A stretch of 64,000 bases of DNA, from positions 1-64,000 of the forward strand of contig CAMWLG010000010.1 of assembly GCA_947175035.1 (NCBI GenBank), given 5' to 3'. The stretch is from an uncultured Lachnospiraceae bacterium. GTDB lineage: Bacteria; Bacillota; Clostridia; Lachnospirales; Lachnospiraceae. The notes below the pieces were generated by a model that saw nothing but the letters and a program-made list of their open reading frames with translations, had not been told where the DNA came from and did not search any database. The first letter of the stretch is position 1. Each line of letters starts with the position of its first letter. Below are positions 9,044 through 19,341 of this stretch, in pieces. A program made the translations under genes and the position numbers.

Positions 9044-9910
9044 ATGAGAAAAAGGAAGCAAAATACAAAGGATAATTTAATACCTTTTGAGAAAAGCAGG
9101 AAAATTATCAAGCTGGATAAACGAGGGCGGGAGAGCAGGCTTTCGGCGGGGGCAGTGTTGGCAGCTCTGGTGGCGGGAGTTTTGGCGCTTCTGTGTCTGG
9201 GTTATTGTCTGACGATTTATTTTTTTATGGGATACGGCTCGCGCTTTTTCTTGATTTGGGGTGTGATGGCACTGGGATTTGGAATCTTGTCGGCTTTATT
9301 TGCCAATCCCGGATGGAGGGAACGTATTCCGAAGATTATTAAAATCGGATTTTGGACATGCATCGTGGTGGGAATGGTTTTGCTGTGTATTGTGGAAGGT
9401 TTGATATTCGGCAGTTTTGGCGAGACGGCGCAGCCAGGGGCGGATTATATGATCGTGCTCGGGGCGCAATGGAAGAACCATGGCCCCAGCTATGTGCTGC
9501 AGAAGCGTTTGGATGCTGCGGTGGAGTACTTGAGGATGAATCCTGACACGGTTGTCATAGTGTCCGGCGGGCAGGGGAGTAACGAGCCTATGACGGAGGC
9601 GGCAGGTATGGCCGGATATTTGGAGAATGCGGGCATCGAGCCGGAGCGTATCCTGCAGGAGGACATGTCTACCAATACCAGCGAAAATCTGGAATTCAGT
9701 GCGGTCTTTTTGGATAAAGCGCAGGACAGCGTGGTGATTGTCACCAATAATTTTCATGTGTATAGGGCGCTGGGAATTGCGCAGAAGAAAGGTTATGCGA
9801 AGGTGGAGGGCCTGGCGGCGGGGTCTTACCCTGCCATGCTGCCCAACAATCTTTTGCGGGAATTTTTCGGTGTGGTGAAGGACGTGTGCGCAGGGAATAT
9901 GAAATTGTGA
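9044..9910 (+). CDS. YdcF family (DUF218) membrane protein
   Basis: ADYMIVLGAQWKNHGPSYVLQKRLDAAVEYL...VVIVSGGQGSNEPMTEAAGM...STNTSENLEFS. Confidence 0.85.
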   Translation: MRKRKQNTKDNLIPFEKSRKIIKLDKRGRESRLSAGAVLAALVAGVLALLCLGYCLTIYFFMGYGSRFFLIWGVMALGFGILSALFANPGWRERIPKIIKIGFWTCIVVGMVLLCIVEGLIFGSFGETAQPGADYMIVLGAQWKNHGPSYVLQKRLDAAVEYLRMNPDTVVIVSGGQGSNEPMTEAAGMAGYLENAGIEPERILQEDMSTNTSENLEFSAVFLDKAQDSVVIVTNNFHVYRALGIAQKKGYAKVEGLAAGSYPAMLPNNLLREFFGVVKDVCAGNMKL

Positions 9911-9931
9911 TACAGGAAAGGTGAGTCGTCT

Positions 9932-10120
9932 ATGGATATCCATGTAGGAGATGTCTTGAAATTAAAAAAACAGCATCCTTGTGGAAGCAGCGAGTGGGAG
10001 GTTTTGCGCGTGGGCGCGGACTTTCGGCTAAAATGTAAGGGTTGTGGGCACCAGATTATGATAGCCCGCAGGCTTTTGGAAAAGAATATCAAGCAGATTT
10101 TGCCCGGGGAGGAAGCGTAG
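9932..10120 (+). CDS. DUF951 family protein
   Basis: MDIHVGDVLKLKKQHPCGSSEWEVLRVGADFRLKCKGCGHQIMIAR. Confidence 0.85.
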   Translation: MDIHVGDVLKLKKQHPCGSSEWEVLRVGADFRLKCKGCGHQIMIARRLLEKNIKQILPGEEA

Positions 10121-10166
10121 TGGTCTGAACTGTTTTAAAAATATGGCAAAAATAGTAAGAAAAAAC

Positions 10167-10195
10167 TTGCATTTACGTGTAATTCATGTTATCAT
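10167..10195 (+). promoter_or_regulatory. Sigma-A type promoter of rpsF operon
   Basis: TTGCAT-17 nt-TATCAT. Confidence 0.55.
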
Positions 10196-10269
10196 GATTC
10201 TTCGTGATATACTAATTTCCTTGCTCACACATGAGAGGTGGGCCAGAGACCAAAAGGAGGTAACGAAGC

Positions 10270-10560
10270 ATGAACAAGTATGAATTAGCCGTTGTGGTAA
10301 GCGCTAAGATCGAAGATGACGAGAGAGCTGCAGTGATAGACAAGTGCAAGGCTCTGGTTGAGAGATTCGGCGGCACCATCACAGAGGTGGACGAGTGGGG
10401 CAAGAAACGCCTTGCTTACGAAGTTCAGAAGATGAAAGAGGCTTTCTATTATTTCATCAGATTTGAGGCTGAGGCAACCGCTCCCGCAGAAATCGAGAGC
10501 CGTGTCCGCATCATGGACAATGTCATCAGATTCTTGTGCGTCAGACAGGACGAGGCATAA
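10270..10560 (+). CDS. rpsF: 30S ribosomal protein S6
   Basis: MNKYELAVVVSAKIEDDERAAVIDKCKALVERFGGTITEVDEWGKKRLAYEVQK. Confidence 0.95.
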   Translation: MNKYELAVVVSAKIEDDERAAVIDKCKALVERFGGTITEVDEWGKKRLAYEVQKMKEAFYYFIRFEAEATAPAEIESRVRIMDNVIRFLCVRQDEA

Positions 10561-10578
10561 AGAAAGCGAGAAAAAATT

Positions 10579-11034
10579 ATGAATAAAGTAATTCTTATGG
10601 GACGTTTAACCAGAGACCCCGAGGTGAGATACTCACAGGGGGCAAGCCAGACTGCAGTTGCGAGGTTTTCCATTGCTGTAGACAGAAGATTCAAGCGTGA
10701 GGGCGAGCCTGACGCAGATTTCTTTAACTGTACTGCATTTGGAAAGCAGGCAGAATTTATCGAGCGTTATCTGCATAAGGGAACGAAGGTTGTTTTGAGC
10801 GGACGTGTTCAGAATGACAATTATACCAACAAAGAAGGACAGATGGTATACAGTGTTCGTGTGATGGTGGATGAGGTTGAGTTTGCCGAGAGCAAGAACG
10901 CCGCATCCCAGAATGAGGGCGGTTACAGCAATAATGGCGGATTTGGCGGAAACGCCGCTCCGGCTCCCTCCGGTGCGGGAGACGGTTTTATGAACATCCC
11001 TGACGGTATTGACGAGGAATTACCATTTAACTAA
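10579..11034 (+). CDS. ssb: Single-stranded DNA-binding protein
   Basis: [21 protein letters not shown]...acidic tail GIDEELPFN. Confidence 0.96.
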   Translation: MNKVILMGRLTRDPEVRYSQGASQTAVARFSIAVDRRFKREGEPDADFFNCTAFGKQAEFIERYLHKGTKVVLSGRVQNDNYTNKEGQMVYSVRVMVDEVEFAESKNAASQNEGGYSNNGGFGGNAAPAPSGAGDGFMNIPDGIDEELPFN

Positions 11035-11105
11035 TGCGCAGACGCATTTGCGCAAGTGCATTTATGTTTGAAAACGTTTTGGCAAATTTTGAAGGAGGTA
11101 ATAAC

Positions 11106-11369
11106 ATGGCTTACAATAGAGCAGAGAAGTCCGATGCCCCTATGAGAAAAAAGGGCGGAATCCGCAGAAGAAAGAAAGTCTGCGTGTTCTGTGGCAAGGA
11201 TAATGTAATTGATTACAAGGATACGGCGAAGCTGAGAAAATACATTTCCGAGAGAGGAAAGATTCTTCCCCGCCGCATCACCGGCAACTGTGCAAAGCAT
11301 CAGAGAGCGTTGACCGTGGCTATCAAGAGAGCTCGTCACATCGCGTTGATGCCTTATGTGCAGGACTAA
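11106..11369 (+). CDS. rpsR: 30S ribosomal protein S18
   Basis: [61 protein letters not shown]. Confidence 0.96.
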   Translation: MAYNRAEKSDAPMRKKGGIRRRKKVCVFCGKDNVIDYKDTAKLRKYISERGKILPRRITGNCAKHQRALTVAIKRARHIALMPYVQD

Positions 11370-11387
11370 GGATTAGAGAGTTAGAAA

Positions 11388-11429
11388 AAAGAAGGAATCA
11401 ATCACTTTTTGGTGGTTGGTTCCTTTTTT
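11388..11429 (+). terminator. Intrinsic terminator after rpsR
   Basis: AAGGAATCAATCACTTTTTGGTGGTTGGTTCCTTTTTT. Confidence 0.85.
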
Positions 11430-11528
11430 GTGGTAATGTATGGTGTTTCCGGGAAAGCATTGCTTTTTCTTTATAAAAAGAATAAAATGTAATTGTTCAG
11501 AACCAAGCGAATAAAAGGAGGATGTGTG

Positions 11529-14189
11529 ATGCAGGGTAGAATCCGTAGAAGGATGCTCATGACGACTGTGTCATTTTTGCTTATTTTTTGTATGTTAGCT
11601 GTCAATTCCGTGCAAACCATGGCAATAGGAATTTATGAGACAGGCGGCATGGACGGAGCGGATGGATATGCGGGAATATGGGAAACAGGTACTGTGGACG
11701 CCGGGGATGGCAGGGGTGTCATGGATGTCAGCGCGGTAGTTATGGAGAGCGCGCCTCGGACGGTTCAGGAGAACTTTTTCCGGGTGACGGACAGCAAAGG
11801 TGTGGAATTTGGTAACTTTGACAATTGGACGGCGCTGCTCTCGGCATTTAGGCTTCGGGGAAGTACAGCGGAGGAATACACGATTATCGTGTCCGATGGA
11901 GGGATTGTCGGCACATCTATGCCGGCTCAGGCAAGCAGGATTCATTTGGAGGCCGCGGAGACGGGACAGGTATTGCTTTTTGCGGGAAGCACTGTCAATA
12001 TGTCCTGCGCGCTGTCTATTGGCAAGGCTTGGCTGTGTGTGGCGGGCAGCGAGGGTGCGGGGGAGAGTGTCGGTACCGGGAGCGGCGAGGATAAACGCGG
12101 CACGGGAAGCGGTGAGGACAAATATGGCACGGGAAGTGGTGCAGGCAGGGAATTCCAAGGCACCCCTGTCAATATCAACACAAAGGGAAAGAACCTGACC
12201 CTGAATGGGACGCGAAACATCGGGAAGCTGAAGGGAACCTCGGCGGGATGCCTGGATGTCAATGGGGATGTGGAGGTGACAGGTGCGCTGCAGACCTTTA
12301 AAAATGTGACGGTGCAGGGCAGTTTGAGAATCCATAACAGCGTGACAGGCGTTAAAAATTTGGATATTGAAAATGGAGTCGTTTATTTGGCCGCGGGTAA
12401 GAGTTTTACAGTCTCCAATGTGATTGGCGGGTCAAATGGCGCTTTGGTGTATCCGACAGGGGATGTGATGCCGAATGTGAAACTGAGCGGCACGGTATCC
12501 GGCATTGTGAATCTGCGGCAAGAGGCGAGAGAGAATGGCGTGGCCGTGGAGCGGTATTTCATGGCAGGCAGCAAGCTTCTCACCACTTCCAAGGCGGGGG
12601 CGGAGCAGTTTGCCATCTCGGGCGAGGGACGGACATGTTATAAAAAAGGAAGCGCTCTCTATGTGGGTATGGATGTGCTGCAGCTCTATAGAGGGAACGA
12701 GCTTCTTGGAACCTATGGACAGTGGAGCAATCTGGTGGCTCAGATCAAGAGTCTGAATCAGAAAGGCGAGAGCTATCGGGTTGTGCTTTTGGATGACTTT
12801 ATGGTGGATGGCGCTCTGACCATGCCGGGTAAGGGGAAATATGCCGGCTTAAAGATTGAGAAAGGTGACAAGGAAGGGATTGTCTGCTTAAAGGCGTCAA
12901 AGGGTGTCACATTGACGGCCAATCTGGAATTGGGCGCGGGAGTGGGGCTGCAGGCGGGTTCCGTATCGGGGGCGTCCTGGCAGCTTGTCATGTCAGAAAA
13001 TACGATGTTTGTGACATCGGGAGCGTTTACAGTGGCAAATCTGGTGATGAAGGAAGGAGCGTTCCTGCAGGCAGGAGGCAAGTTTTCTGTCAAAAAGCTG
13101 TTGGAAGCGTCGGGAAATGCAGAGCTTGTTTTGACAGCCAAGAAGGGGGCGGCTCTCAAGGATACCAAGGTGGAGATGCCTGTCACGGTCAGAATGAGAG
13201 CGGCTTCCGGTGCAAAACAGACTTTGTCGCAAAACACCACGCTATTCACTGTCTCCGGCAGCAGTTATGCCACTCAATACCGATTGTTGGACAAAGAAGG
13301 GCAGGAGCAGGCGTTGTATCGCAAGGGGAATGCCATCAAGGTACAGGGAACTGTGGCGACTCCGATCAGCTTATATTATGTGAGTGATTCAGGTCAAGAG
13401 GATCTTGGCGAGTATGCTGTGCTGGCGGATGTGAAAAAGGAGATTGCGAGGCGTAAGGACGCCAATGCCGTCTATCGCGTTGAGATGCGCGAGGAGGTAT
13501 TTGTGAAGGGGGCGATTCCGCTTCCTGGCGCAAAGACTTATAAAGAACTGATATTTGCAGGTCAGGGAATCAAGACTACGGGGAACCTGACATTGACGGG
13601 TAATGTGACATTTTATAATGAAATCCGCAAGGTAAAAAATGCGAGCGACCATGCTGAACTGGCTTATGCGGTGAATATTGCCAAATACACGTTGACGATT
13701 CCTGTGGGAAGCAAGACGGAGAGATTGGGGAGCGTGAAGGGCAAGGCTGGGTCATGCCTGAGAATCGGGCAGGGAGAGCGGCTGAACGTGAGCGGAGACG
13801 TGCAGGTGGATACCTTGGTGTTGGACGGGACGCTGGGTGGAAATGGCAATATTACGATCACTAATCTGAAGTCAGAGCTTGGGGCTGAGGAAGCGGGGCG
13901 AGCGGAGTTTCGCCTGCTTACCAATAAAAAGCTGAATGTTAAAGGAACGGTGGAACCTGGCGCTCAGAAGCTTTTCATTGTGAATTTTGTGGATGCGAAT
14001 GATGCACTCGCTGATATCGAAGCCAATATGGTGCTGGTAACGACACCATATGGCATGGTATCACAGTTTAAGACGGAGAATCTCATGCCTGTCGTTCTTA
14101 AGGAGTGGACGCTGGTCAAGAGCGGCACACAGATTCGGGCTTCTGCTTCATATGAGGGCGAAGGAGAATGGTCTGGGGACTATTTGTAG
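11529..14189 (+). CDS. Large secreted protein of unknown function (beta-solenoid-like composition)
   Basis: N-terminal signal sequence; long G/V/T/N-rich stretches such as LTLNGTRNIGKLKGTSAGCLDVNGDVEVTGALQTFKNVTVQGSL. Confidence 0.6.
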   Translation: MQGRIRRRMLMTTVSFLLIFCMLAVNSVQTMAIGIYETGGMDGADGYAGIWETGTVDAGDGRGVMDVSAVVMESAPRTVQENFFRVTDSKGVEFGNFDNWTALLSAFRLRGSTAEEYTIIVSDGGIVGTSMPAQASRIHLEAAETGQVLLFAGSTVNMSCALSIGKAWLCVAGSEGAGESVGTGSGEDKRGTGSGEDKYGTGSGAGREFQGTPVNINTKGKNLTLNGTRNIGKLKGTSAGCLDVNGDVEVTGALQTFKNVTVQGSLRIHNSVTGVKNLDIENGVVYLAAGKSFTVSNVIGGSNGALVYPTGDVMPNVKLSGTVSGIVNLRQEARENGVAVERYFMAGSKLLTTSKAGAEQFAISGEGRTCYKKGSALYVGMDVLQLYRGNELLGTYGQWSNLVAQIKSLNQKGESYRVVLLDDFMVDGALTMPGKGKYAGLKIEKGDKEGIVCLKASKGVTLTANLELGAGVGLQAGSVSGASWQLVMSENTMFVTSGAFTVANLVMKEGAFLQAGGKFSVKKLLEASGNAELVLTAKKGAALKDTKVEMPVTVRMRAASGAKQTLSQNTTLFTVSGSSYATQYRLLDKEGQEQALYRKGNAIKVQGTVATPISLYYVSDSGQEDLGEYAVLADVKKEIARRKDANAVYRVEMREEVFVKGAIPLPGAKTYKELIFAGQGIKTTGNLTLTGNVTFYNEIRKVKNASDHAELAYAVNIAKYTLTIPVGSKTERLGSVKGKAGSCLRIGQGERLNVSGDVQVDTLVLDGTLGGNGNITITNLKSELGAEEAGRAEFRLLTNKKLNVKGTVEPGAQKLFIVNFVDANDALADIEANMVLVTTPYGMVSQFKTENLMPVVLKEWTLVKSGTQIRASASYEGEGEWSGDYL
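12072..12146 (+). repeat. 27-bp in-frame tandem repeat (GTGSGEDKx)
   Basis: GGTACCGGGAGCGGCGAGGATAAACGC / GGCACGGGAAGCGGTGAGGACAAATAT / GGCACGGGAAGTGGTGCAGGC. Confidence 0.85.
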
Positions 14190-14280
14190 GACAAAATTTG
14201 ACACAACATTTTCCAATATGACAAATTAAGTGGTAGCATCTCGACGTAACATCTGTTATAATGTACGTGGAGGATTACAC

Positions 14281-16332
14281 ATGAAGAAACGAATTCGCCT
14301 GAAAGGCCGAATCAAAACTTATATACAATTTAGTATCTATCTGGGCGTTTTACTCTGCGTTGTGGACGCGGCGATCTGCATGATTGATTATCGCGCAGGT
14401 CTGCTGTTAGGGGTCTTTACTGTTTTTTATTTTGTGGTGACTTTGGCGATGTATTTTTATAACAAGCCGGTCATCATGAACGAGCTGATCAGCTTTGCTA
14501 CGGAGTATGGGCAGATTCAGCGAAAGCTTCTGCGGGATATGGAGCTGCCGTATGCGCTCTTGGACGACTCCGGCAAGGTGATTTGGACGAACATTGCCTT
14601 TGAGAACGTGGTGCATCAGCCAAAGGGTTACAACAAATCCATTACGGGTCTATTTCCCACCATCACGAAGGACAGGCTACCTGATGAGTCCGAAGTGGAC
14701 GAGGCACAGTACGAGTTAGAGTATGACGGCTGTGAGTATGTGGTGAAGCTGAAAAAGATTCCCCTGAAGGAAATGGCAGAGCACAGTGATATGATTGACG
14801 CTGAGGGGTATAATGGCTATTTGATTGCCATGTATCTCTTTGACGAGACCGCTTTGCATATTGCGTTGAAAGAAGTGGATGACCAGAGTCTGGCAGTGGG
14901 TATGATCTATCTGGACAATTACGAGGAGGCTTTGGAGAGCGTGGAGGAAGTGAGACGTTCCCTTTTGATCGCGTTGATTGACAGAAAGGTCAACAAGTAT
15001 ATTTCCGCACTGGACGGGATCAGCAAGAAGCTGGAGAAGGACAAGTATCTCGTGATATTGCGCAAAAAGACCATCGCCCAGCTGCAGGAGAATCGTTTTG
15101 ATCTGCTGGAGGAAGTCAAGACAGTCAATATCGGGAACGAGATGGCGGTCACCATGAGTATTGGTGTGGGATTGGACGGGCTTACATACGCGCAGAATTA
15201 TGAGTTTGCCAGAAACGCCATAGATTTGGCATTGGGACGGGGCGGTGATCAGGCGGTGATCAAGACGCCGGAGAGCATCACCTACTATGGTGGCAAGAGC
15301 CAGCAGGTGGAGAAGAATACCCGCGTGAAGGCCCGTGTGAAGGCACATGCCTTGCGAGAGATCATCACCAGCAAGGACAAGGTATTGGTCATGGGACACC
15401 GGATGCCGGACGTGGACAGCTTTGGGTCGGCAGTGGGAATTTATCGGGTTGCCACTACGCTTGGCAGGAAGAGCCATATTGTGCTGGATGAGGCTACCAC
15501 GGCGATACAGCCTTTGGTAGATTTATTTAAAAATAATCCTGAATATGATGATGACATGATCATCAGTGGACAGGAAGCGATTGATATGGCTGGGAATAAC
15601 GCCGTCCTGGTGGTGGTGGATGTCAACAAGCCGTCCATTACCGAATGTCCGGAGCTGTTGCGTTATTGTAAATCCATTGTGGTGCTGGATCACCACAGAC
15701 AGGGTACAGAGACAATTGAGAACGCCACGCTTTCCTATGTGGAGCCGTATGCGTCCTCAGCCTGTGAGATGGTTTCCGAGATTTTGCAATACACTTATGA
15801 TAATATCAAGATTCGCCCTGAGGAGGCGGACTGTATGTACTCGGGTATCGTGGTGGATACCAATAATTTTGTGACCAAGACAGGTGTGCGTACCTTTGAG
15901 GCCGCTGCGTTCCTGCGAAGGAGTGGCGCGGATGTGACCAGAGTGCGGAAAATGTTCCGTGAGGACGCCCAGGAGTACAAGGCAAGGGCGGACGCTGTGG
16001 GCCAGGCGGAGATTTACAGACAGTATTTTGCCATTTCCATTTGTATGGCAGAGGATCTGCCGAGTCCTACGGTAATCGGCGCGCAGGCAGCCAACGAGCT
16101 CTTGAATATCAAGGGAATCAAAGCCAGCTTCGTGTTGACGGATTATCAGGGAAAAATCTATGTCAGTGCCCGTTCCATAGACGAGGTAAATGTGCAGATT
16201 GTCATGGAGCGCATGGGCGGGGGAGGCCATATGAATGTGGCTGCCTGCCAGATGGAAGGCGTGGGAATTGCGGAGGCTATTGGGGCATTGAAGCACACCA
16301 TAGATGATATGTTGGACAAGGGTGAGATTTAG
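14281..16332 (+). CDS. gdpP: GdpP/YybT-type cyclic-di-AMP phosphodiesterase (TM, PAS, degenerate GGDEF, DHH-DHHA1)
   Basis: VMGHRMPDVDSFGSAVG, VVDVNKPS, VLDHHRQG, GGGGHMNVAACQ; located before rplI-dnaB as in many Firmicutes. Confidence 0.9.
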   Translation: MKKRIRLKGRIKTYIQFSIYLGVLLCVVDAAICMIDYRAGLLLGVFTVFYFVVTLAMYFYNKPVIMNELISFATEYGQIQRKLLRDMELPYALLDDSGKVIWTNIAFENVVHQPKGYNKSITGLFPTITKDRLPDESEVDEAQYELEYDGCEYVVKLKKIPLKEMAEHSDMIDAEGYNGYLIAMYLFDETALHIALKEVDDQSLAVGMIYLDNYEEALESVEEVRRSLLIALIDRKVNKYISALDGISKKLEKDKYLVILRKKTIAQLQENRFDLLEEVKTVNIGNEMAVTMSIGVGLDGLTYAQNYEFARNAIDLALGRGGDQAVIKTPESITYYGGKSQQVEKNTRVKARVKAHALREIITSKDKVLVMGHRMPDVDSFGSAVGIYRVATTLGRKSHIVLDEATTAIQPLVDLFKNNPEYDDDMIISGQEAIDMAGNNAVLVVVDVNKPSITECPELLRYCKSIVVLDHHRQGTETIENATLSYVEPYASSACEMVSEILQYTYDNIKIRPEEADCMYSGIVVDTNNFVTKTGVRTFEAAAFLRRSGADVTRVRKMFREDAQEYKARADAVGQAEIYRQYFAISICMAEDLPSPTVIGAQAANELLNIKGIKASFVLTDYQGKIYVSARSIDEVNVQIVMERMGGGGHMNVAACQMEGVGIAEAIGALKHTIDDMLDKGEI

Positions 16333-16350
16333 TGGGAAAGGACGATAGAG

Positions 16351-16797
16351 ATGAAGATTATTTTATTACAGGATGAGAAAAAGCTTGGCAAGAAGGGGGA
16401 TATTATTGAGGCGAGTGACGGTTATGCCAGAAATTATATTCTGCCCAAGAAAATCGGGGTGGAGGCCACCGCCAAGAATATGAACGATTTGAAGCTTCAT
16501 AAGGCGAATGATGCAAAGATTGCGCAGGAGCAGTTGGACGCGGCAAAGGCGCTTGCAGGAGAGCTGGAGTCGAAAGAGATTATTGTGAAGATTAAGGCAG
16601 GGGAGGGCGGTAAGGCTTTTGGGTCTGTCTCTACTAAGGAGATTGCCGCTGCCTTGAAGGAACAGCATAATCTGGAAATTGACAAAAAGAAGGTTCAGCT
16701 GCCGGAACCCTTGAAAAACTTCGGCAGCTATGAGGTGAGCGTGAAGCTTCATCCGCAAGTGACGGGTAAGCTTTATGTAAAGGTTTTGGAGGCATAA
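16351..16797 (+). CDS. rplI: 50S ribosomal protein L9
   Basis: MKIILLQDEKKLGKKGDIIEASDGYARNYILPKKIGVEAT. Confidence 0.96.
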   Translation: MKIILLQDEKKLGKKGDIIEASDGYARNYILPKKIGVEATAKNMNDLKLHKANDAKIAQEQLDAAKALAGELESKEIIVKIKAGEGGKAFGSVSTKEIAAALKEQHNLEIDKKKVQLPEPLKNFGSYEVSVKLHPQVTGKLYVKVLEA

Positions 16798-16798
16798 A

Positions 16799-18154
16799 AT
16801 GCCCGCGATGGAAGAAAATATCATTAAAAGAATACTGCCCCACAGTGTGGAGGCGGAACAGTCGGTAATCGGCTCCATGATCATGGACAGCGAGGCGATT
16901 ACGGTGGCCTCCGGTATTATTACAGGCGAGGACTTCTACAGCAGGCAATATGGGATTCTGTTTGATACCATGATAGAAATGAATGAGGCGGGTAAGCCCA
17001 TAGATATGGTGACGCTGCAGAATAGTCTCAGGGAGAAGGATGTGCCCCCTGAGCTGTCTAGTCTGGAATTTGTGCGGGATCTGCTTGCGGTGCTGCCCAC
17101 TTCGGCCAATGTCAAATATTACGCCGATATTGTATATGAGAAGGCTCTTTTGCGCAAGCTGATTCACCTGAATGAAGAGATCGCCAATACCTGTTATGCG
17201 GGGAAGGAGAGCTTGGAGGTTATTCTGGAGGACACGGAGAAAAGGATGTTCCAGCTGTTGCAGAGACGGGAGTCGGGTGATTTTGTTCCCATCCGCCAGG
17301 TGGTCATGAATGCCATGGATCGGATTGAGAGCGCTTCCAAGAACAAGGGGAGTGTAACGGGGATTCCCACTGGATTTACGGATTTGGATTATCGCACCGC
17401 GGGGATGCAACCCTCGGATTTGGTGTTGATTGCCGCCCGTCCCTCCATGGGAAAGACAGCGTTTGTATTGAATATAGCGCAGTATGTGGCATTTAAAAAG
17501 AATCTTCCGGTGGTGATGTTCAGTCTGGAGATGAGCAAGGAGCAGTTGGTGAACCGTATGTTTTCGTTGGAGTCCAGTGTGGACGCACAGAAGCTACGTA
17601 CAGGGCAGCTGAATGATCAGGATTGGGAGAGATTGATTGAGGGAGCCGGCGTGATCGGCAAGTCCAAACTAGTGATTGATGACACACCGGGAATCAGCGT
17701 GTCAGAGCTGCGTTCCAAATGTCGCAAATTGAAACTGGAACACGGAATCTCCATGGTGATTATCGACTATCTGCAATTGATGTCGGGCAGCGGGAGAACG
17801 GATTCCAGACAGCAGGAGATTTCCGATATTTCCAGGGCGTTAAAATCCATTGCCAGAGAGTTGAATGTACCTGTGTTGGCATTGTCACAGCTTTCCCGCG
17901 CAGTGGAACAGAGACCCGACCACAGACCTATGCTTTCTGACCTGCGTGAATCTGGGGCAATTGAGCAGGATGCGGATGTGGTAATGTTTATCTATCGCGA
18001 TGACTATTACAATCATGATACAGACCGCAAGGGCGTGTCAGAGATTATTATCGCCAAGCAGAGAAACGGTCCCATTGGCACGGTGGAGCTGGCATGGCTG
18101 CCAGAGTACACAAAATTTGCAAATTTGGAACGTGCAAGGAAGTCAGATACATAG
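16799..18154 (+). CDS. dnaB: Replicative DNA helicase
   Basis: LPHSVEAEQSVIGSMI; ARPSMGKTAFVLNIA; IIDYLQLMSG; LRESGAIEQDADVVMF. Confidence 0.96.
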   Translation: MPAMEENIIKRILPHSVEAEQSVIGSMIMDSEAITVASGIITGEDFYSRQYGILFDTMIEMNEAGKPIDMVTLQNSLREKDVPPELSSLEFVRDLLAVLPTSANVKYYADIVYEKALLRKLIHLNEEIANTCYAGKESLEVILEDTEKRMFQLLQRRESGDFVPIRQVVMNAMDRIESASKNKGSVTGIPTGFTDLDYRTAGMQPSDLVLIAARPSMGKTAFVLNIAQYVAFKKNLPVVMFSLEMSKEQLVNRMFSLESSVDAQKLRTGQLNDQDWERLIEGAGVIGKSKLVIDDTPGISVSELRSKCRKLKLEHGISMVIIDYLQLMSGSGRTDSRQQEISDISRALKSIARELNVPVLALSQLSRAVEQRPDHRPMLSDLRESGAIEQDADVVMFIYRDDYYNHDTDRKGVSEIIIAKQRNGPIGTVELAWLPEYTKFANLERARKSDT

Positions 18155-18180
18155 TACAGTGGAATAGGTTAATTTACGAA

Positions 18181-18212
18181 AGAGAATGAGCGAAGACGCC
18201 CATTCTCTTTTT
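18181..18212 (+). terminator. Intrinsic terminator after dnaB
   Basis: AGAGAATGAGCGAAGACGCCCATTCTCTTTTT. Confidence 0.8.
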
Positions 18213-18338
18213 GCGTGAGCAATGAGGAACATACACGCCGTGCTTGCACGAGCGGGGATGTGACGAATGCTGCGACACCGAGCGCGGAGCGCGAGGGGGC
18301 GTAATCACCTAATAGGTAATCATAGAAAGGAGCAGCTT

Positions 18339-18995
18339 ATGAGCAGTCACTTATTGATTTCAGATGCAGCAAAAGAGGTTCAGGTGGAAAGTCATGTTCT
18401 GCGCTATTGGGAGGAGGAGTTGAAACTTCCTATTAAGCGCAATGAACTGGGACATCGGTACTATACAGAAGAGGATGTAGAGCGTTTTAAACAAATAAAA
18501 AGTATGAAAGAAAGGGGATTACAGTTGAAGGCGATTAAGATGATCTTAAAGGATGGAAGGCTGGATGTATTGTCTCAGGAGGGAGGAACTGCCGTGGAGA
18601 GGACTCTCGAAAATAACGGAGTGAGCAATCCAGAGAGCCGTGAAGAAAAGGCGCAGCGTCTGCAGTGGATTATGCAGCAGTTGATTCGCCAAGCGGTGCA
18701 GGAGAACAATGCGGAGCTGGTACAGCAGATCAGGGAGAGTGTGTTGAAGGAACTGGATTATCAATTTCGTATGCAGGAGGAGCGGGACGAGGAACGTGAC
18801 CGCATGGCGGCAGAACGCACGGAAAGCTACTACCGGAAGCTGGATGAGATCCTGCGTAAAAGGAGCAGTCGAAAGGGGCTGAGTGTTCTGCTGGGTCATG
18901 ATGCCATAGGCGGCGAGAGCACTCACGCTGAGGAACAGGGGAAGAAAGCTCAGACAGAGGATAAGAAGAAAAAGAAAAGGCATTTCGTATTCTGA
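18339..18995 (+). CDS. MerR-type HTH domain protein
   Basis: LLISDAAKEVQVESHVLRYWEEELKLPIKRNELGHRYYTEEDVERFKQIKSMKERGLQLKAIK. Confidence 0.88.
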   Translation: MSSHLLISDAAKEVQVESHVLRYWEEELKLPIKRNELGHRYYTEEDVERFKQIKSMKERGLQLKAIKMILKDGRLDVLSQEGGTAVERTLENNGVSNPESREEKAQRLQWIMQQLIRQAVQENNAELVQQIRESVLKELDYQFRMQEERDEERDRMAAERTESYYRKLDEILRKRSSRKGLSVLLGHDAIGGESTHAEEQGKKAQTEDKKKKKRHFVF

Positions 18996-19036
18996 AATGC
19001 CTCCCCTGATTGCTTCATAATGTAATTGCTATAAAA

Positions 19037-19207
19037 TTAGCTTTCTGCAATAGTACCAACGGGACACTGACCTGCACAAGCGCCACAGCTAATACACTTG
19101 TCTGCATCAATCTCAAACTTGCCGTCTCCCATGCTGATAGCGCCGACAGGGCACTGTGCCTCGCATGCACCACAAGCCACACAAGCATCTCCGATTACAA
19201 ATGCCAT
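19037..19207 (-). CDS. Small 2x[4Fe-4S] ferredoxin (56 aa)
   Basis: MAFVIGDACVACGACEAQCPVGAISMGDGKFEIDADKCISCGACAGQCPVGTIAES; not in supplied ORF track. Confidence 0.95.
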   Translation of the reverse strand: MAFVIGDACVACGACEAQCPVGAISMGDGKFEIDADKCISCGACAGQCPVGTIAES

Positions 19208-19341
19208 AACAATTTCCTCCTTTTGTGTGATAAATTCATATCAATCCCTTTTGTCTATTGTAATACAAAAGGAGGGTTTATTCAAGTAGTAAAGCAAAGA
19301 ATTTGCTGCAAATATTTGGCTGTAAAATATTGGCTGCAAGA

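Noticed and set aside
10196-10269. Possible S6:S18 autoregulatory leader before rpsF
   Set aside because: I could not identify the conserved bulge/loop motif with confidence by eye.
14281-18154. gdpP-rplI-dnaB cluster as unusual
   Set aside because: Common conserved order in Firmicutes.
18213-18330. GC-rich inverted-repeat-like stretch between dnaB terminator and MerR-like gene
   Set aside because: Short imperfect palindromes only (e.g. CGTGCTTGCACG); not enough to call an element without genome-wide copy data.
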